Both the position numbers and the translations under genes were made by a program. DNA of 24,135 nt from a virus: IMG/VR virus record IMGVR_UViG_3300009409_000049, positions 1-24,135 of that record. One strand, written 5' to 3'. The notes under the pieces are model-generated. The model made no database searches and had not been told where the DNA came from. It saw only the letters and a program-made list of their open reading frames with translations. This document shows, in pieces, positions 1 through 6,672 of this stretch (within the stretch, counting starts at the first letter, position 1; each line of letters begins with the position of its first letter).

Positions 1-1
1 C

Positions 2-76
2 AGCAGTGAAGAAGAAGCGAGTCGTGATGCTCTGTTCACAGAAGACGCAGTGATCTGTATAATGGCCCAGCTATGA
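2..76 (+). CDS. Possible C-terminal end of an upstream gene (partial)
   Basis: One reading frame is open from the left edge and stops at TGA 74-76. It overlaps the next start as ATGA, the arrangement used by many gene pairs in this window. The visible 24 residues are acidic at first (SSEEEAS) and end IMAQL. A second frame is also open from the edge and stops at 51-53, reading KKKRVVML before its last residues, so the choice is uncertain. The overlap and the absence of a clear ribosome site before position 73 favour this frame through translational coupling. No function can be given. Confidence 0.35.
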   Translation, partial: SSEEEASRDALFTEDAVICIMAQL

Positions 77-77
77 G
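35..77 (+). promoter_or_regulatory. Possible sigma70-type promoter / dyad before the first gene
   Basis: TTCACA (35-40) and TATAAT (58-63) are 17 bases apart, a good match to a housekeeping promoter. The predicted transcript would start near 70 and be almost leaderless for the gene at 73. CTGTATA (55-61) followed by AGCTATGAG (70-78) resembles the CTGTATA...AGCTATACAG dyad in the three repeated intergenic elements at 4457, 5785 and 7882. The site may lie inside an upstream coding frame, so it could be chance. Confidence 0.3.
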
Positions 78-828
78 CGACGACGACACACAAGACGAGA
101 CGAGCATCGACGATGAACAAGTCATCGACGGCACGCTCGTGCCTGCAACAGTCGAGAACTCGTTCTTGGGCAAAGCAGAGAAGAAAGCGAAGATGCTTGA
201 GCGACGCATGAAGATCGCTGTGCTGCATCATCGAGGCATCACGAACCAACGCCGACTCGCTGCTGCTCTTGAGTGTTCGCTCTCGACTGTTCGCAAAGAC
301 TTGGCGTGGCTCTTCAGGCAGTGGCGACGCGAGTGTGTCGACGACATACGAAACGCGAAAGCGAAGTCGATCGCTGAGTTGTCGTACACTCGCAACGAGT
401 TGTGGGAAGCGTGGCGTCGATCGAAGTCGGACTTCAGAGAGACACGCACAGTCACGACGAGAGAAAGCAAAGACGACGAAGACCCGACGATCGTGACGAC
501 GACAGTCACGCGAAAGCAGAACGGCGACCCGCGATACTTAGAACAGATCATCCGTATCATGCTCGCAGAGGGCAGGATAATGGGCGTCGACGGCGAAGTG
601 AAAGTGAACTTGGGAGACACGAAGCTGTCGATCGATCTCGGCAGCATGATCAAAGTGATCGAAGCAGATCAGCATCGTGTGTGTGATGAAGACTTCATCG
701 AGCAAGTCGTCAACGCACGAGCAGAAGAACTGGGCGTCATCGACGCTCACAGCGTACCCTCTAACGGTCAAGGAGACAACGGCGATGGAAAATCACGAAC
801 ACAGAACGGTGACTCTTCAGTTCAATGA
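73..828 (+). CDS. Helix-turn-helix DNA-binding protein, possible small terminase subunit
   Basis: This is a 251-residue protein with an acidic N-terminus. Residues 45-83 contain a probable helix-turn-helix (ITNQRRLAAALECSLSTVRK). A helical stretch rich in Trp and Arg follows (WRREC, ELWEAWRRSKSD), and then the block GDPRYLEQIIRIMLAEGRIMG at 151-171. An N-terminal helix-turn-helix followed by a W-rich helix and a 'GxPxyLxxI...GvdG' block is the layout of several small terminase subunits, which bind packaging sites and recruit the large subunit. That assignment is inference. The large terminase is about 9 kb away on the other strand. No clear ribosome site precedes the ATG. The 3' end overlaps the next gene by 44 bases. 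Confidence 0.7.
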   Translation: MSDDDTQDETSIDDEQVIDGTLVPATVENSFLGKAEKKAKMLERRMKIAVLHHRGITNQRRLAAALECSLSTVRKDLAWLFRQWRRECVDDIRNAKAKSIAELSYTRNELWEAWRRSKSDFRETRTVTTRESKDDEDPTIVTTTVTRKQNGDPRYLEQIIRIMLAEGRIMGVDGEVKVNLGDTKLSIDLGSMIKVIEADQHRVCDEDFIEQVVNARAEELGVIDAHSVPSNGQGDNGDGKSRTQNGDSSVQ

Positions 829-1399
829 TGACAGCGATCGAGCACAAGATGTGCCAGCAGTCGACATCGTGCCGCAAGTGCTGACGTTGAACAACGTGCC
901 GTTCATCAAGCACACTCAACGCGACGACATCTATCACGAAGCGAAGGGCAGCTTGAGCGTCACGTCAGACTCGATGCCGTTCGGCGGATCAGAGTTCGTC
1001 GACACGAACAGCGAAGAGTATCAACGAGTACACGAGTTCATCACGACAGTGAAGATCACTGACGGCTTCGCAGAAGCAGGCGTCACGCACGTCGCAGCAG
1101 CGATCGGCATGCTCGCAGCAACGATCGGCAAGGATGCGTTCAACTCTTCAGTGAACGACAACCCGTCGCTCGGTCAGTTGTTCACTGTGAAGCTTGCGTC
1201 ATGGACGCGAAAGCTTGGCGCGTTCAAGAAGAGCAAGAAGCATCACAAGTACGTGCTGCGAGCGACTGCATCGTGTGCTTGGCTCGCAGGCGTGACAACG
1301 ATGATGGCAGGTGCATGCGGCGTGCTCGAACATGAAGAAGACGATGATGATGATGAGATCGACTTCGGCAACGAGTACACGACAGAAGAGGACGACTGA
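785..1399 (+). CDS. Hypothetical protein with two hydrophobic helices and acidic tail
   Basis: The protein has 204 residues and I do not recognise the family. The ATG at 785 was chosen because AAGGAG lies nine bases upstream; a longer in-frame reading from 677 has out-of-frame-like composition. Two hydrophobic stretches, about residues 98-115 and 161-181, could be membrane helices or buried helices. Between them is a Lys-rich segment (FKKSKKHHK). The C-terminus is strongly acidic, with a run of Asp and Glu from 182 onward. The gene starts inside the end of the helix-turn-helix gene and is followed two bases later by the next gene, so all belong to one operon. Confidence 0.7.
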   Translation: MENHEHRTVTLQFNDDSDRAQDVPAVDIVPQVLTLNNVPFIKHTQRDDIYHEAKGSLSVTSDSMPFGGSEFVDTNSEEYQRVHEFITTVKITDGFAEAGVTHVAAAIGMLAATIGKDAFNSSVNDNPSLGQLFTVKLASWTRKLGAFKKSKKHHKYVLRATASCAWLAGVTTMMAGACGVLEHEEDDDDDEIDFGNEYTTEEDD

Positions 1400-1401
1400 T
1401 C

Positions 1402-1695
1402 ATGATCGCGACGAACAGGATGATCGAGACGCCGGGCATGCACAGCACAGCCCCCGACTCGTGCTGTGCTGTGTGCGATGAACCGTTCGACGATGACGAC
1501 TCTCTGCGACTGCTGATGATCGCTGAGTGTGAAGTCGCATGCGAAGAGTGTGCTCGTGAGATACTCGGCATGCCGCAGTACGCACCGTCGAAGTTCTATG
1601 TCGCACGAGACACGACGCAGATCATCGTCAACGTGCTGCTCGCTGTCGCTGCGATCACGTATGTCGTCGTCGAGATAGCCAAAGACTTTCAGTGA
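1402..1695 (+). CDS. Small zinc-ribbon membrane-anchored protein
   Basis: This 97-residue protein has two Cys pairs, C22-x2-C25 and C47-x2-C50, spaced as in a zinc ribbon. A C-terminal membrane helix follows at about 73-92 (IIVNVLLAVAAITYVVV), leaving only five residues after it. It is therefore probably a tail-anchored protein with a zinc-binding domain facing the cytoplasm. The ATG at 1402 follows the upstream stop by two bases; an alternative ATG at 1420 would shorten the N-terminus. The neighbour at 1709 also has paired Cys motifs. The function is unknown. Confidence 0.7.
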   Translation: MIATNRMIETPGMHSTAPDSCCAVCDEPFDDDDSLRLLMIAECEVACEECAREILGMPQYAPSKFYVARDTTQIIVNVLLAVAAITYVVVEIAKDFQ

Positions 1696-1708
1696 AAGGA
1701 GTCACGCG

Positions 1709-2389
1709 ATGGGCAACCTCGCAGACAAGATCGGACTGCTCGCATCTGGCGAGGCGAAGAAGATGAAGAAGAACATCGGCGAGATCAGTGTGCAACTCAC
1801 GCCGCTTCAGACAGACTACAAGCAGACACACATCAGCAACTCGATCGCACTGCTGAAAGAACAGCAAGACAGAAGACAAGCAGCACGCGACGCAGTCGAG
1901 GTCATCAGCGGCAGATGCTTCCCGATCGCTGCGATCTTTCAGGGTTCGTGCGTTCAGTGCGGCACAGTGTATCGTGCGTCTCGCGAGACGATCATCGACG
2001 CTGACTACTATCTGACGTACGACACAGACGCCGGCAAAGAGATCGCGACGATCGACTGTCGCGAGTGCACGATCGACGTGAAGCTGAAGCCGTACAAGTA
2101 CAGCAAGATCACGCCAGCAGTGCAGCACGCTGACCCGCCGATGAGCAAGACAGAGCAGTTCGCTTGCTTGTGCCCGAAGTGCGGCACGTTCTTGCTCGCC
2201 GATAGTGAAGACGTCGACGCTTCGACTGTCGTGCGAGACGAAAACGGTGACGAGAAGGTTCGTGTCGAGTGTGCTTGCTGCTCGTGCAGAGTGTTCGCTT
2301 ACGAGTTCGGCGGGTTCATCGAAGACGAAGAAGCGAAGAAGGCAGTGAAGCGAAAGATGATCTTGCTGAAGGGTGCGTGCGATGGCTGA
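1709..2389 (+). CDS. Double zinc-ribbon hypothetical protein
   Basis: The protein has 226 residues with two separate four-Cys clusters. The first is C81-x2-C84 with C117-x2-C120. The second is C155-x2-C158 with C190-x2-C193, and extra Cys at 153, 188 and 191. Both look like zinc ribbons of about 40 residues. The first 65 residues are predicted helical and charged, with QTDYKQTHISNSIALLKEQQ a likely amphipathic helix. A good ribosome site (AAAGGAG) lies nine bases before the ATG. Zinc ribbons in phage proteins often bind nucleic acid or host RNA polymerase, but nothing here shows which. The 3' end overlaps the next gene by eight bases. Confidence 0.75.
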   Translation: MGNLADKIGLLASGEAKKMKKNIGEISVQLTPLQTDYKQTHISNSIALLKEQQDRRQAARDAVEVISGRCFPIAAIFQGSCVQCGTVYRASRETIIDADYYLTYDTDAGKEIATIDCRECTIDVKLKPYKYSKITPAVQHADPPMSKTEQFACLCPKCGTFLLADSEDVDASTVVRDENGDEKVRVECACCSCRVFAYEFGGFIEDEEAKKAVKRKMILLKGACDG

Positions 2390-2702
2390 CTTGCATCAAG
2401 CAGACAAGATGCCGCGACTGATCAGCATGACGATGACGATCGATCATCACGGCTGCACGCTGTACGAGTACGTCACAGACGGGGCAGTGCCTGGGCGAGA
2501 CGACTGTGCTTGCAGGATCACGTACGGCAGCGCGAGCGACATCGAGCATGGGCACATGGTCAGGTACGCGACTGTCACGTACAAGTACAAGTCGCACGAA
2601 GAGTTCACAGAGTTGCGAGATCAAGTCGCAGCGATCACAGGGAACAAGTACAGCGTGCCCGTCAAGAAGAAGAAGCGACGCAAGAGAAAGATCGTACTGT
2701 GA
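2382..2702 (+). CDS. Hypothetical protein ending in basic tail KRRKRKIVL
   Basis: This is a 106-residue protein of unknown family. The ATG at 2382 is eight bases after AAGGG and overlaps the preceding gene; a GTG at 2373 is in frame but lacks a ribosome site. The body looks like a beta-rich domain (MTMTIDHHGCTLYEYV, MVRYATVTYKYKS). The last residues form a strongly basic tail, VKKKKRRKRKIVL. The next two genes end in closely related tails (KRGRKIIL and KRGRKVIL), although the rest of the proteins differ. The stop and the next ATG share a base (TGATG). Confidence 0.7.
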   Translation: MADLHQADKMPRLISMTMTIDHHGCTLYEYVTDGAVPGRDDCACRITYGSASDIEHGHMVRYATVTYKYKSHEEFTELRDQVAAITGNKYSVPVKKKKRRKRKIVL

Positions 2703-2998
2703 TGGGTGCACCAATACCGCAGATCAAGAAGTTGGATCAAGACTTGATCGATGCGATGACAGCAGTCGGAGACGCAGCGAAGGGAGCGAGCGTGTCTGTC
2801 GACGAGGCTGCTGCACTGTCAGTCGCAGCGTCGACGAGCAACGCAAGCGTCGAGCAGTTGTCGATCGCACTCAAGGTGCTCGTCGATCGCTACCCTGAAG
2901 AAGCAGAGCGTCTGCGTCAGTCGCTCTTGTCACGAGCGTCGAAGCCAGAGACAATAGAGTTCGAGCGACAGAAGCGTGGTCGCAAGATCATCTTGTGA
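2702..2998 (+). CDS. Hypothetical helical protein ending in KRGRKIIL
   Basis: This 98-residue protein is Ala- and Ser-rich and probably all-helical (LIDAMTAVGDAAKGA, VEQLSIALKVLVDRYPEEAE). It finishes with the basic tail RQKRGRKIIL. The start ATG overlaps the stop of the upstream gene by one base, so translation is probably coupled. The tail is shared in position and pattern with both neighbouring genes, which suggests that one partner recognises all three proteins. I do not recognise a family, and the size and composition would fit many small phage proteins. Confidence 0.7.
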   Translation: MGAPIPQIKKLDQDLIDAMTAVGDAAKGASVSVDEAAALSVAASTSNASVEQLSIALKVLVDRYPEEAERLRQSLLSRASKPETIEFERQKRGRKIIL

Positions 2999-3008
2999 GA
3001 GAGAACAG

Positions 3009-3716
3009 ATGCTTGACTTGAGCAACATCAACATGAAGAAGATCAAGGTCGACATCAAGAACGTCGACGACGCTGTGTTGAAGTCTGCACTCGCGAAAGC
3101 GAAGAAGACGTTGATCAAGAAGTTCGAGCAGGACGCCCACGCTCAAGCAGTCAAAGCAGCAGCAGCAGAGTCAGCAGTGAAGAAGTACAGCAAGAACTTC
3201 AGCGCAGCGTTCTTGGGGGCGTTGAGCAAGCTGTCGCAGCAAGAGCAGGAGAAGCTGCTCGAAGAGAGCGACGAGTACGGCGGGCTTGCTGTGCCGCCCG
3301 TCTTCGACGACATGATCATCTCGACGCCGATGCTCAAGGGCGAGGACTTCTCGCTCGTGCCAGCGCCGTCGAACGCAGATGCAGTGATCGCTGACACAGC
3401 AGAGATCAAAGACGATCACACGATAGGCGATCTCGCGTCGATGATCCAAAGCAAGTACGCAGAAGCACTCGCGAAGAAGATCGACGACGAGATGCTGCAC
3501 GGCGACGGGTCAGCGAAGACCCCGAAGATCGTGATGGGCGTCGACGTCGGTGCAGGCAAGAGCTTCAGCACAGTGCAGGCGAAGAACTGGGGGTGCGTCG
3601 TCGACAACGTGACGCACGATCAGATTCTCAACGCACTCGACGAGATCAAGCAAGAAGAGCCGAAGCAAGTCAAGCTGCCGCCCCGACAGAAGAGAGGACG
3701 CAAGGTGATCTTGTGA
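3009..3716 (+). CDS. Shortened HK97-type capsid-protein-like paralogue with basic tail
   Basis: This is a 235-residue protein. Residues 91-116 (from GGLAVPPVFDDMIISTP through LKGEDFSLV) align closely with residues 295-320 of the major capsid protein at 19912 (VPDAFDDMFITTP, LLHGELFPLV). Residues 152-167 (EALAKKIDDEMLHGDG) match EALMNWLDNQIANGDG at 399-414 of that protein. The segment between the two blocks is about 43 residues shorter than in the capsid protein. After the GDG loop only about 69 residues remain, against about 163, so most of the A domain appears to be missing. The N-terminal 90 residues are helical and Lys-rich. The C-terminus is RQKRGRKVIL, like the two genes before it. It could be a minor capsid component, an assembly modulator or a decaying duplicate. 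Confidence 0.7.
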   Translation: MLDLSNINMKKIKVDIKNVDDAVLKSALAKAKKTLIKKFEQDAHAQAVKAAAAESAVKKYSKNFSAAFLGALSKLSQQEQEKLLEESDEYGGLAVPPVFDDMIISTPMLKGEDFSLVPAPSNADAVIADTAEIKDDHTIGDLASMIQSKYAEALAKKIDDEMLHGDGSAKTPKIVMGVDVGAGKSFSTVQAKNWGCVVDNVTHDQILNALDEIKQEEPKQVKLPPRQKRGRKVIL

Positions 3717-4234
3717 TCGAGACTCAGCCATCTGGTGCAGTGTTCAGTTCGTGTCGCTTGTATCGCTACAAGCTTTGGCGCAACTGGTCGTTCGACTCTG
3801 CGTTGTTCCCGCAAGACAACTTCGCGTACGTTGCGTTCATCGGGTTGAACCCGTCGACTGCTGACGAGCATCAAGACGACCCGACGATCAGACGCTGCAT
3901 TAGATTCGCACGCGACTGGGGATATGATGCGATGGTCATGCTCAACTTGTTCGCGTACAGAGCGACAGAGCCTGCTGACATGAAAGCGATCGACGAGCCG
4001 AAGTGCGTGATCGCGAACAACGATTATGCGATCGCACAGACTGCACACGATGCAGCACTGACTGTCGCATGTTGGGGAGTGCACGGCGAACACAAGCAGC
4101 GAGGCGAACGAGTGCGAACGATACTCGACGAAGTCTGCACGCTGCAACACTTCGGCGAGACACGCGACGGGCACCCACGCCACCCGTTGTATCTTCGAGC
4201 AGACACTGCACCGACTGCGTGGTACAGATCGTGA
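3713..4234 (+). CDS. DUF1643 family protein
   Basis: The protein has 173 residues and the whole length fits the DUF1643 family. The pattern runs YRYKLWRNW, FIGLNPSTAD, DDPTIRRCIRFARDWGYD, NLFAYRATEP, ACWGVHG and HPRHPLYL. DUF1643 proteins occur in phages and bacteria and have no established reaction that I can cite. The conserved polar residues suggest an enzyme or nucleotide-binding role. The start is GTG at 3713, overlapping the stop of the upstream gene (TTGTGA); no better start fits, because the conserved block begins at residue 16. The stop overlaps the next gene's GTG in the same way. Confidence 0.85.
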   Translation: MIETQPSGAVFSSCRLYRYKLWRNWSFDSALFPQDNFAYVAFIGLNPSTADEHQDDPTIRRCIRFARDWGYDAMVMLNLFAYRATEPADMKAIDEPKCVIANNDYAIAQTAHDAALTVACWGVHGEHKQRGERVRTILDEVCTLQHFGETRDGHPRHPLYLRADTAPTAWYRS

Positions 4235-4359
4235 TCACACAGAAGCTGCTCGCTCTGTTGCTGCTCGTCGCGACGATGCTGCTGCCGCTCGTCGCTGTCG
4301 TCTCGTATCACGTCGGCGTGTGTGTCACACGTCAAGCACTCGACGTCGCGAACGACTGA
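4231..4359 (+). CDS. Single-span membrane peptide
   Basis: This is a 42-residue peptide starting at GTG 4231, which overlaps the DUF1643 stop as GTGA. It is almost entirely one membrane helix (LLALLLLVATMLLPLVAVVS) followed by a short polar tail ending ALDVAND. It is the last gene of the first operon; the repeated intergenic element begins immediately after its stop. Size and topology resemble small phage membrane peptides that act on the host envelope or regulate lysis, but no family is recognisable. Confidence 0.6.
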   Translation: MITQKLLALLLLVATMLLPLVAVVSYHVGVCVTRQALDVAND

Positions 4360-4360
4360 G

Positions 4361-4592
4361 CGAATCCGAGAATCTTCAGATCGACTCTCGATCGCACGCT
4401 GATCTGACGCGAATCTGTGCCATTTTAGAAAATAAATGGATCGACGTAACTCGTTGCTGTATATACACTTCAGCTATACAGTCACACCGAATCCAGATTA
4501 TCTTTCAAGATTCTGCTTGCAGACGACGAAGAAGACGTCATACTGAGCATGCAGTCAACGAAGCACACAGCACACGAACGGGAGACGAAACG
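4361..4592 (+). promoter_or_regulatory. Repeated intergenic promoter element, copy 1
   Basis: This is the first of three related elements (others at 5689 and 7787). The 5' part carries GAATCCGAGAATCT and an inverted repeat TCAGATC...GATCTGA (4376-4407). An A-rich block AGAAAATAAATGG follows. Promoter P1 is ATGGAT (4436-4441), 18-base spacer, TATATA (4460-4465). A dyad CTGTATA-N11-TATACAG (4457-4481) covers the -10 and start region. Promoter P2 is CTTGCA (4516-4521), 17-base spacer, CATACT (4539-4544). The leader ends GGGAGACGAAACG before the ATG at 4593. Promoters are by pattern only, but the spacing repeats in all three copies. Confidence 0.75.
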
Positions 4593-4778
4593 ATGACACT
4601 CGCAACACTCGCACACAAGATGATGCTGACCGTCACGCAAGCCGTCGCACTGCCCGCAGTGATCGACACTGCTGCTGAGTCACAGAACATCACACGCGAC
4701 GCCATGATCTCGCACTGCACTCGCAGCAGTGAAGTCTGCGAGTACCTCGCAAGCATCTGTCGCACTGTCACGAACTGA
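4593..4778 (+). CDS. Small hypothetical protein, first gene of unit 1
   Basis: This 61-residue protein of unknown family is Ala/Thr-rich (MTLATLAHKMMLTVTQAVALPAV) and has three Cys in its C-terminal half (HCTRSSEVCEYLASIC). GGGAGACGAAACG directly precedes the ATG and is the standard initiation cassette of this region. It is the first gene after repeated promoter copy 1. A small, orphan, promoter-proximal gene in a phage accessory block is typical of host-takeover proteins, but that is inference from context alone. Confidence 0.65.
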   Translation: MTLATLAHKMMLTVTQAVALPAVIDTAAESQNITRDAMISHCTRSSEVCEYLASICRTVTN

Positions 4779-4821
4779 TCGCAGACTTCACACTTCACTC
4801 ACTTCAGCTTACGGAGACGAA

Positions 4822-4887
4822 CTGAAGCAGCGTCGCAGCGAGCAAGAGAACGCGATGCAGAAGAACGCTGACGCGAAGAGCAACTGA
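4822..4887 (+). CDS. Possible 21-residue micro-ORF with CTG start
   Basis: After a C/A-rich leader, GGAGACGAA leads straight into CTG AAG CAG, then an open frame of 21 residues ending TGA at 4885-4887. The peptide is very polar (KQRRSEQENAMQKNADAKSN). The gene at 8998 has GGAGACGAACTG followed by ATG; here the same string is followed by AAG. Either CTG is used as a start, or an ancestral ATG became AAG and the gene is decaying. An internal ATG at 4855 has no ribosome site. Confidence 0.35.
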   Translation: MKQRRSEQENAMQKNADAKSN

Positions 4888-4935
4888 GACACGCAGTCAC
4901 GATCACGCAACACTCAACGCAAGCGAGACAGGCAG

Positions 4936-5319
4936 ATGACACATCAGATCACACACGACGAGATCGCAGCACTCGTCTCGAAGCAGCGAGCACTCGTTGC
5001 CGTCAAGATCGGAGGCGTGCTGCACACGTTCATGTTCGATCAGACAGACGACGGGCGAGCATGGGCGTCGAGCGAGATCGCACTGCTGATCGACGCACTG
5101 AAGCCCAACAGTTACGCAGTCGAGTTCGATGACGTTCGTGAGTGGGTCGAAGATCACGCGATCGTCGATCTGTCGAAGACTGGCGCAGATCAGTACACGT
5201 GGGACAAGACGAACAGCAGAGTGAAGCATCAACGCATCAGAGTCACTGTGCGACCGCAGGGCGACAAGCACGTGCGACGCGAGACGCTCGATCGCATCGT
5301 GTACAAGTCGCTCGACTGA
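4936..5319 (+). CDS. Hypothetical protein, unit 1
   Basis: The protein has 127 residues of unknown family. The N-terminal part looks like an alpha/beta fold (ALVAVKIGGVLHTFMFDQ, SSEIALLIDALKPNSYAVEFDDV) and the C-terminal part is basic (NSRVKHQRIRVTVRPQGDKHVRRETLDR). No Cys and no membrane segment are present. It lies in the same unit as its neighbours, separated by a C/A-rich leader. The ribosome site is weak (GACAGGCAG before the ATG). A basic C-terminal strand region could contact nucleic acid, but there is no motif to support a specific role. Confidence 0.7.
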   Translation: MTHQITHDEIAALVSKQRALVAVKIGGVLHTFMFDQTDDGRAWASSEIALLIDALKPNSYAVEFDDVREWVEDHAIVDLSKTGADQYTWDKTNSRVKHQRIRVTVRPQGDKHVRRETLDRIVYKSLD

Positions 5320-5377
5320 GAGAACACGCAGCACACACAGTCACAGACACTTCACACTCAGAGCAGGAGACAGATCG

Positions 5378-5671
5378 ATGAAGAAGACACGCAAGGCACT
5401 CGAAGCATACAAGCGAGAGCAGATCGAAGAAGTCAACGATCGCTGGGCGTTCGTCGGGGCAGGGCAACGCAACGGGGCGGGCTGTTCGCGTCATCTCTTC
5501 ACTGTGTTCTTGAAGACGCCCGACTGCGAGCGAGGCGAGTACGCAGACGAGATCGACGTGTGCTGCACGACGCAGACACAAGCGAAGCGCATCGCGATCA
5601 CGCTGATCGAGTGCGGCGAGTATCAGAGCGACTGCACTGCTGCTCGCGTCGTCTGGGGCGGTCGCTCGTGA
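5378..5671 (+). CDS. Hypothetical Cys-containing protein, unit 1
   Basis: This is a 97-residue protein of unknown family. It opens with a charged helix (KKTRKALEAYKREQIEEVNDRW) and continues with a Cys-rich body: C36, C50, the pair CC at 62-63, C78 and C85. The pattern is not a regular zinc ribbon. AGGAGACAGATCG precedes the ATG. It is the last gene of unit 1; copy 2 of the repeated promoter element begins just after its stop. Confidence 0.7.
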   Translation: MKKTRKALEAYKREQIEEVNDRWAFVGAGQRNGAGCSRHLFTVFLKTPDCERGEYADEIDVCCTTQTQAKRIAITLIECGEYQSDCTAARVVWGGRS

Positions 5672-5688
5672 TGACGTGAAGCGTCGAG

Positions 5689-5925
5689 CGAATCCGAGAA
5701 TCTTGATCGGACGCTCGATCGAGCAGCAGATTCTGCATCAATCTGAAGATTCTCAGAAAGTATTTTGGATCGCGTAAGTCGTTGCTGTATATACAGTTAA
5801 GCTATACAGAGCAGCGATCTGCGAACTTTCTCGAAAGATTTCGCTTGCAAGCGACGATCCATCTGTCATACTCACAAGTGATGAGAGTGATCAACGCAGA
5901 CAACTTCAACACACGAGACAAAACG
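5689..5925 (+). promoter_or_regulatory. Repeated intergenic promoter element, copy 2
   Basis: The order is the same as in copy 1. GAATCCGAGAATCT (5690-5703) pairs with AGATTCT (5728-5734), with an inner GATCG/CGATC, to form a stem-loop that could end the upstream transcript. AGAAAGTATTTTGGATCGCG follows. P1 is TTGGAT (5765-5770), 17-base spacer, TATATA (5788-5793). The dyad CTGTATA-N11-TATACAG spans 5785-5809, and its left part forms the perfect palindrome CTGTATATACAG. P2 is CTTGCA (5844-5849), 17-base spacer, CATACT (5867-5872). A long in-frame extension upstream of the next gene runs through this element and is not credible as coding. Confidence 0.75.
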
Positions 5926-6069
5926 ATGAGCGGATTCAACACACAACGAGAAGTCGAAGCGAACGAAGCTTTCATCACAGAGACATGGGGCGAAGACTTC
6001 TTCGCACTGTGCATGAAGTCAGAGGGCACGACGTTCCTCGCACTGCTCGTCGAGCACAATCGAATCTAA
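5926..6069 (+). CDS. Small hypothetical protein, first gene of unit 2
   Basis: This 47-residue protein (MSGFNTQREVEANEAFITET...) is acidic and predicted helical, with one Cys. The ATG at 5926 was chosen because GAGACAAAACG precedes it, matching the initiation cassette of the other genes, and because everything upstream is the repeated promoter element. It is unusual here in using TAA as stop. The family is unknown. Confidence 0.65.
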   Translation: MSGFNTQREVEANEAFITETWGEDFFALCMKSEGTTFLALLVEHNRI

Positions 6070-6108
6070 ACACTCACAGCAACTCACTTCAACTCAGGAG
6101 ACGAAACG

Positions 6109-6594
6109 ATGACACAGCAACACACGAAGACGAGCAAAGCAGTCGCAGTCGTGCAGCAGATTAGAGACGCGATCTCGATGCTCGACACGCTCGATCACGA
6201 CAGCAGTCAGTTGCGACTCGCGAAGCAGTGGGTCGCTGATGGCGCGAAAAGCGTGTACTCGAATCACGACTTCGACGTCTTGCAGTCGCTTCAGTCACGA
6301 CTCAGTCTGATCGACGCACAAGTCAGCAGCAGCGTCGCGACGCCCGTCGACGCGATGAAGATCAATAGCGTCCAGATGTATCAGGGCAAAGTGTACGCCC
6401 TGCTCGTTCAACTGAGTTCGCCCAACGGGCAGTACGCAGACGAGTACGCTGCACTCCCCGCTGCTGTCATGTACGGCGATCGACTGTACGTCAAGACAAG
6501 CTGGTCGAGCGACACGCTCAACGCATGCTACAAGCCCGCATGCCACGCGACGCGACCGATCGCGACGCCCGTCGACGTCAGCACTGCTCGCTGA
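6109..6594 (+). CDS. Hypothetical protein, unit 2
   Basis: The protein has 161 residues of unknown family. The first 80 residues are helical (KAVAVVQQIRDAISMLDTLD, DFDVLQSLQSRLSLIDAQVS) and likely form a coiled coil or helical hairpin. Residues 80-135 look beta-rich (INSVQMYQGKVYALLVQLSS). The C-terminus has two Cys (ACYKPAC). AGGAGACGAAACG precedes the ATG. It is the second gene behind promoter copy 2. Confidence 0.7.
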   Translation: MTQQHTKTSKAVAVVQQIRDAISMLDTLDHDSSQLRLAKQWVADGAKSVYSNHDFDVLQSLQSRLSLIDAQVSSSVATPVDAMKINSVQMYQGKVYALLVQLSSPNGQYADEYAALPAAVMYGDRLYVKTSWSSDTLNACYKPACHATRPIATPVDVSTAR

Positions 6595-6672
6595 TCATGA
6601 AGCACGTCGCGTCGAGCGATCATGACTCGACGCGACTCACATCAACATCACTCGAACTCAGGAGACGAAACG

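Noticed and set aside
3535-3610. MGVDVGAGKS...WGCVVD in the capsid-like protein as a nuclease or ATPase site
   Set aside because: It recalls MGVDVAGGG...WCVVD of the terminase, but no other nuclease motif is present and the flanking blocks match the capsid fold. Kept only as an unresolved similarity.
4362-4513. CcrM-type GANTC methylation switch
   Set aside because: GACTC and GAGTC are frequent throughout the genes, so only the GAATC/GATTC subset is clustered; that does not support a full GANTC signal.
5785-5796. CTGTATATACAG as a LexA box
   Set aside because: The SOS box needs CTG-N10-CAG; here the short palindrome is CTG-N6-CAG, and the conserved dyad across copies has an 11-base centre.
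5782-5925. N-terminal extension of the 47-residue gene at 5926
   Set aside because: It lies entirely in the repeated promoter element and has no ribosome site.
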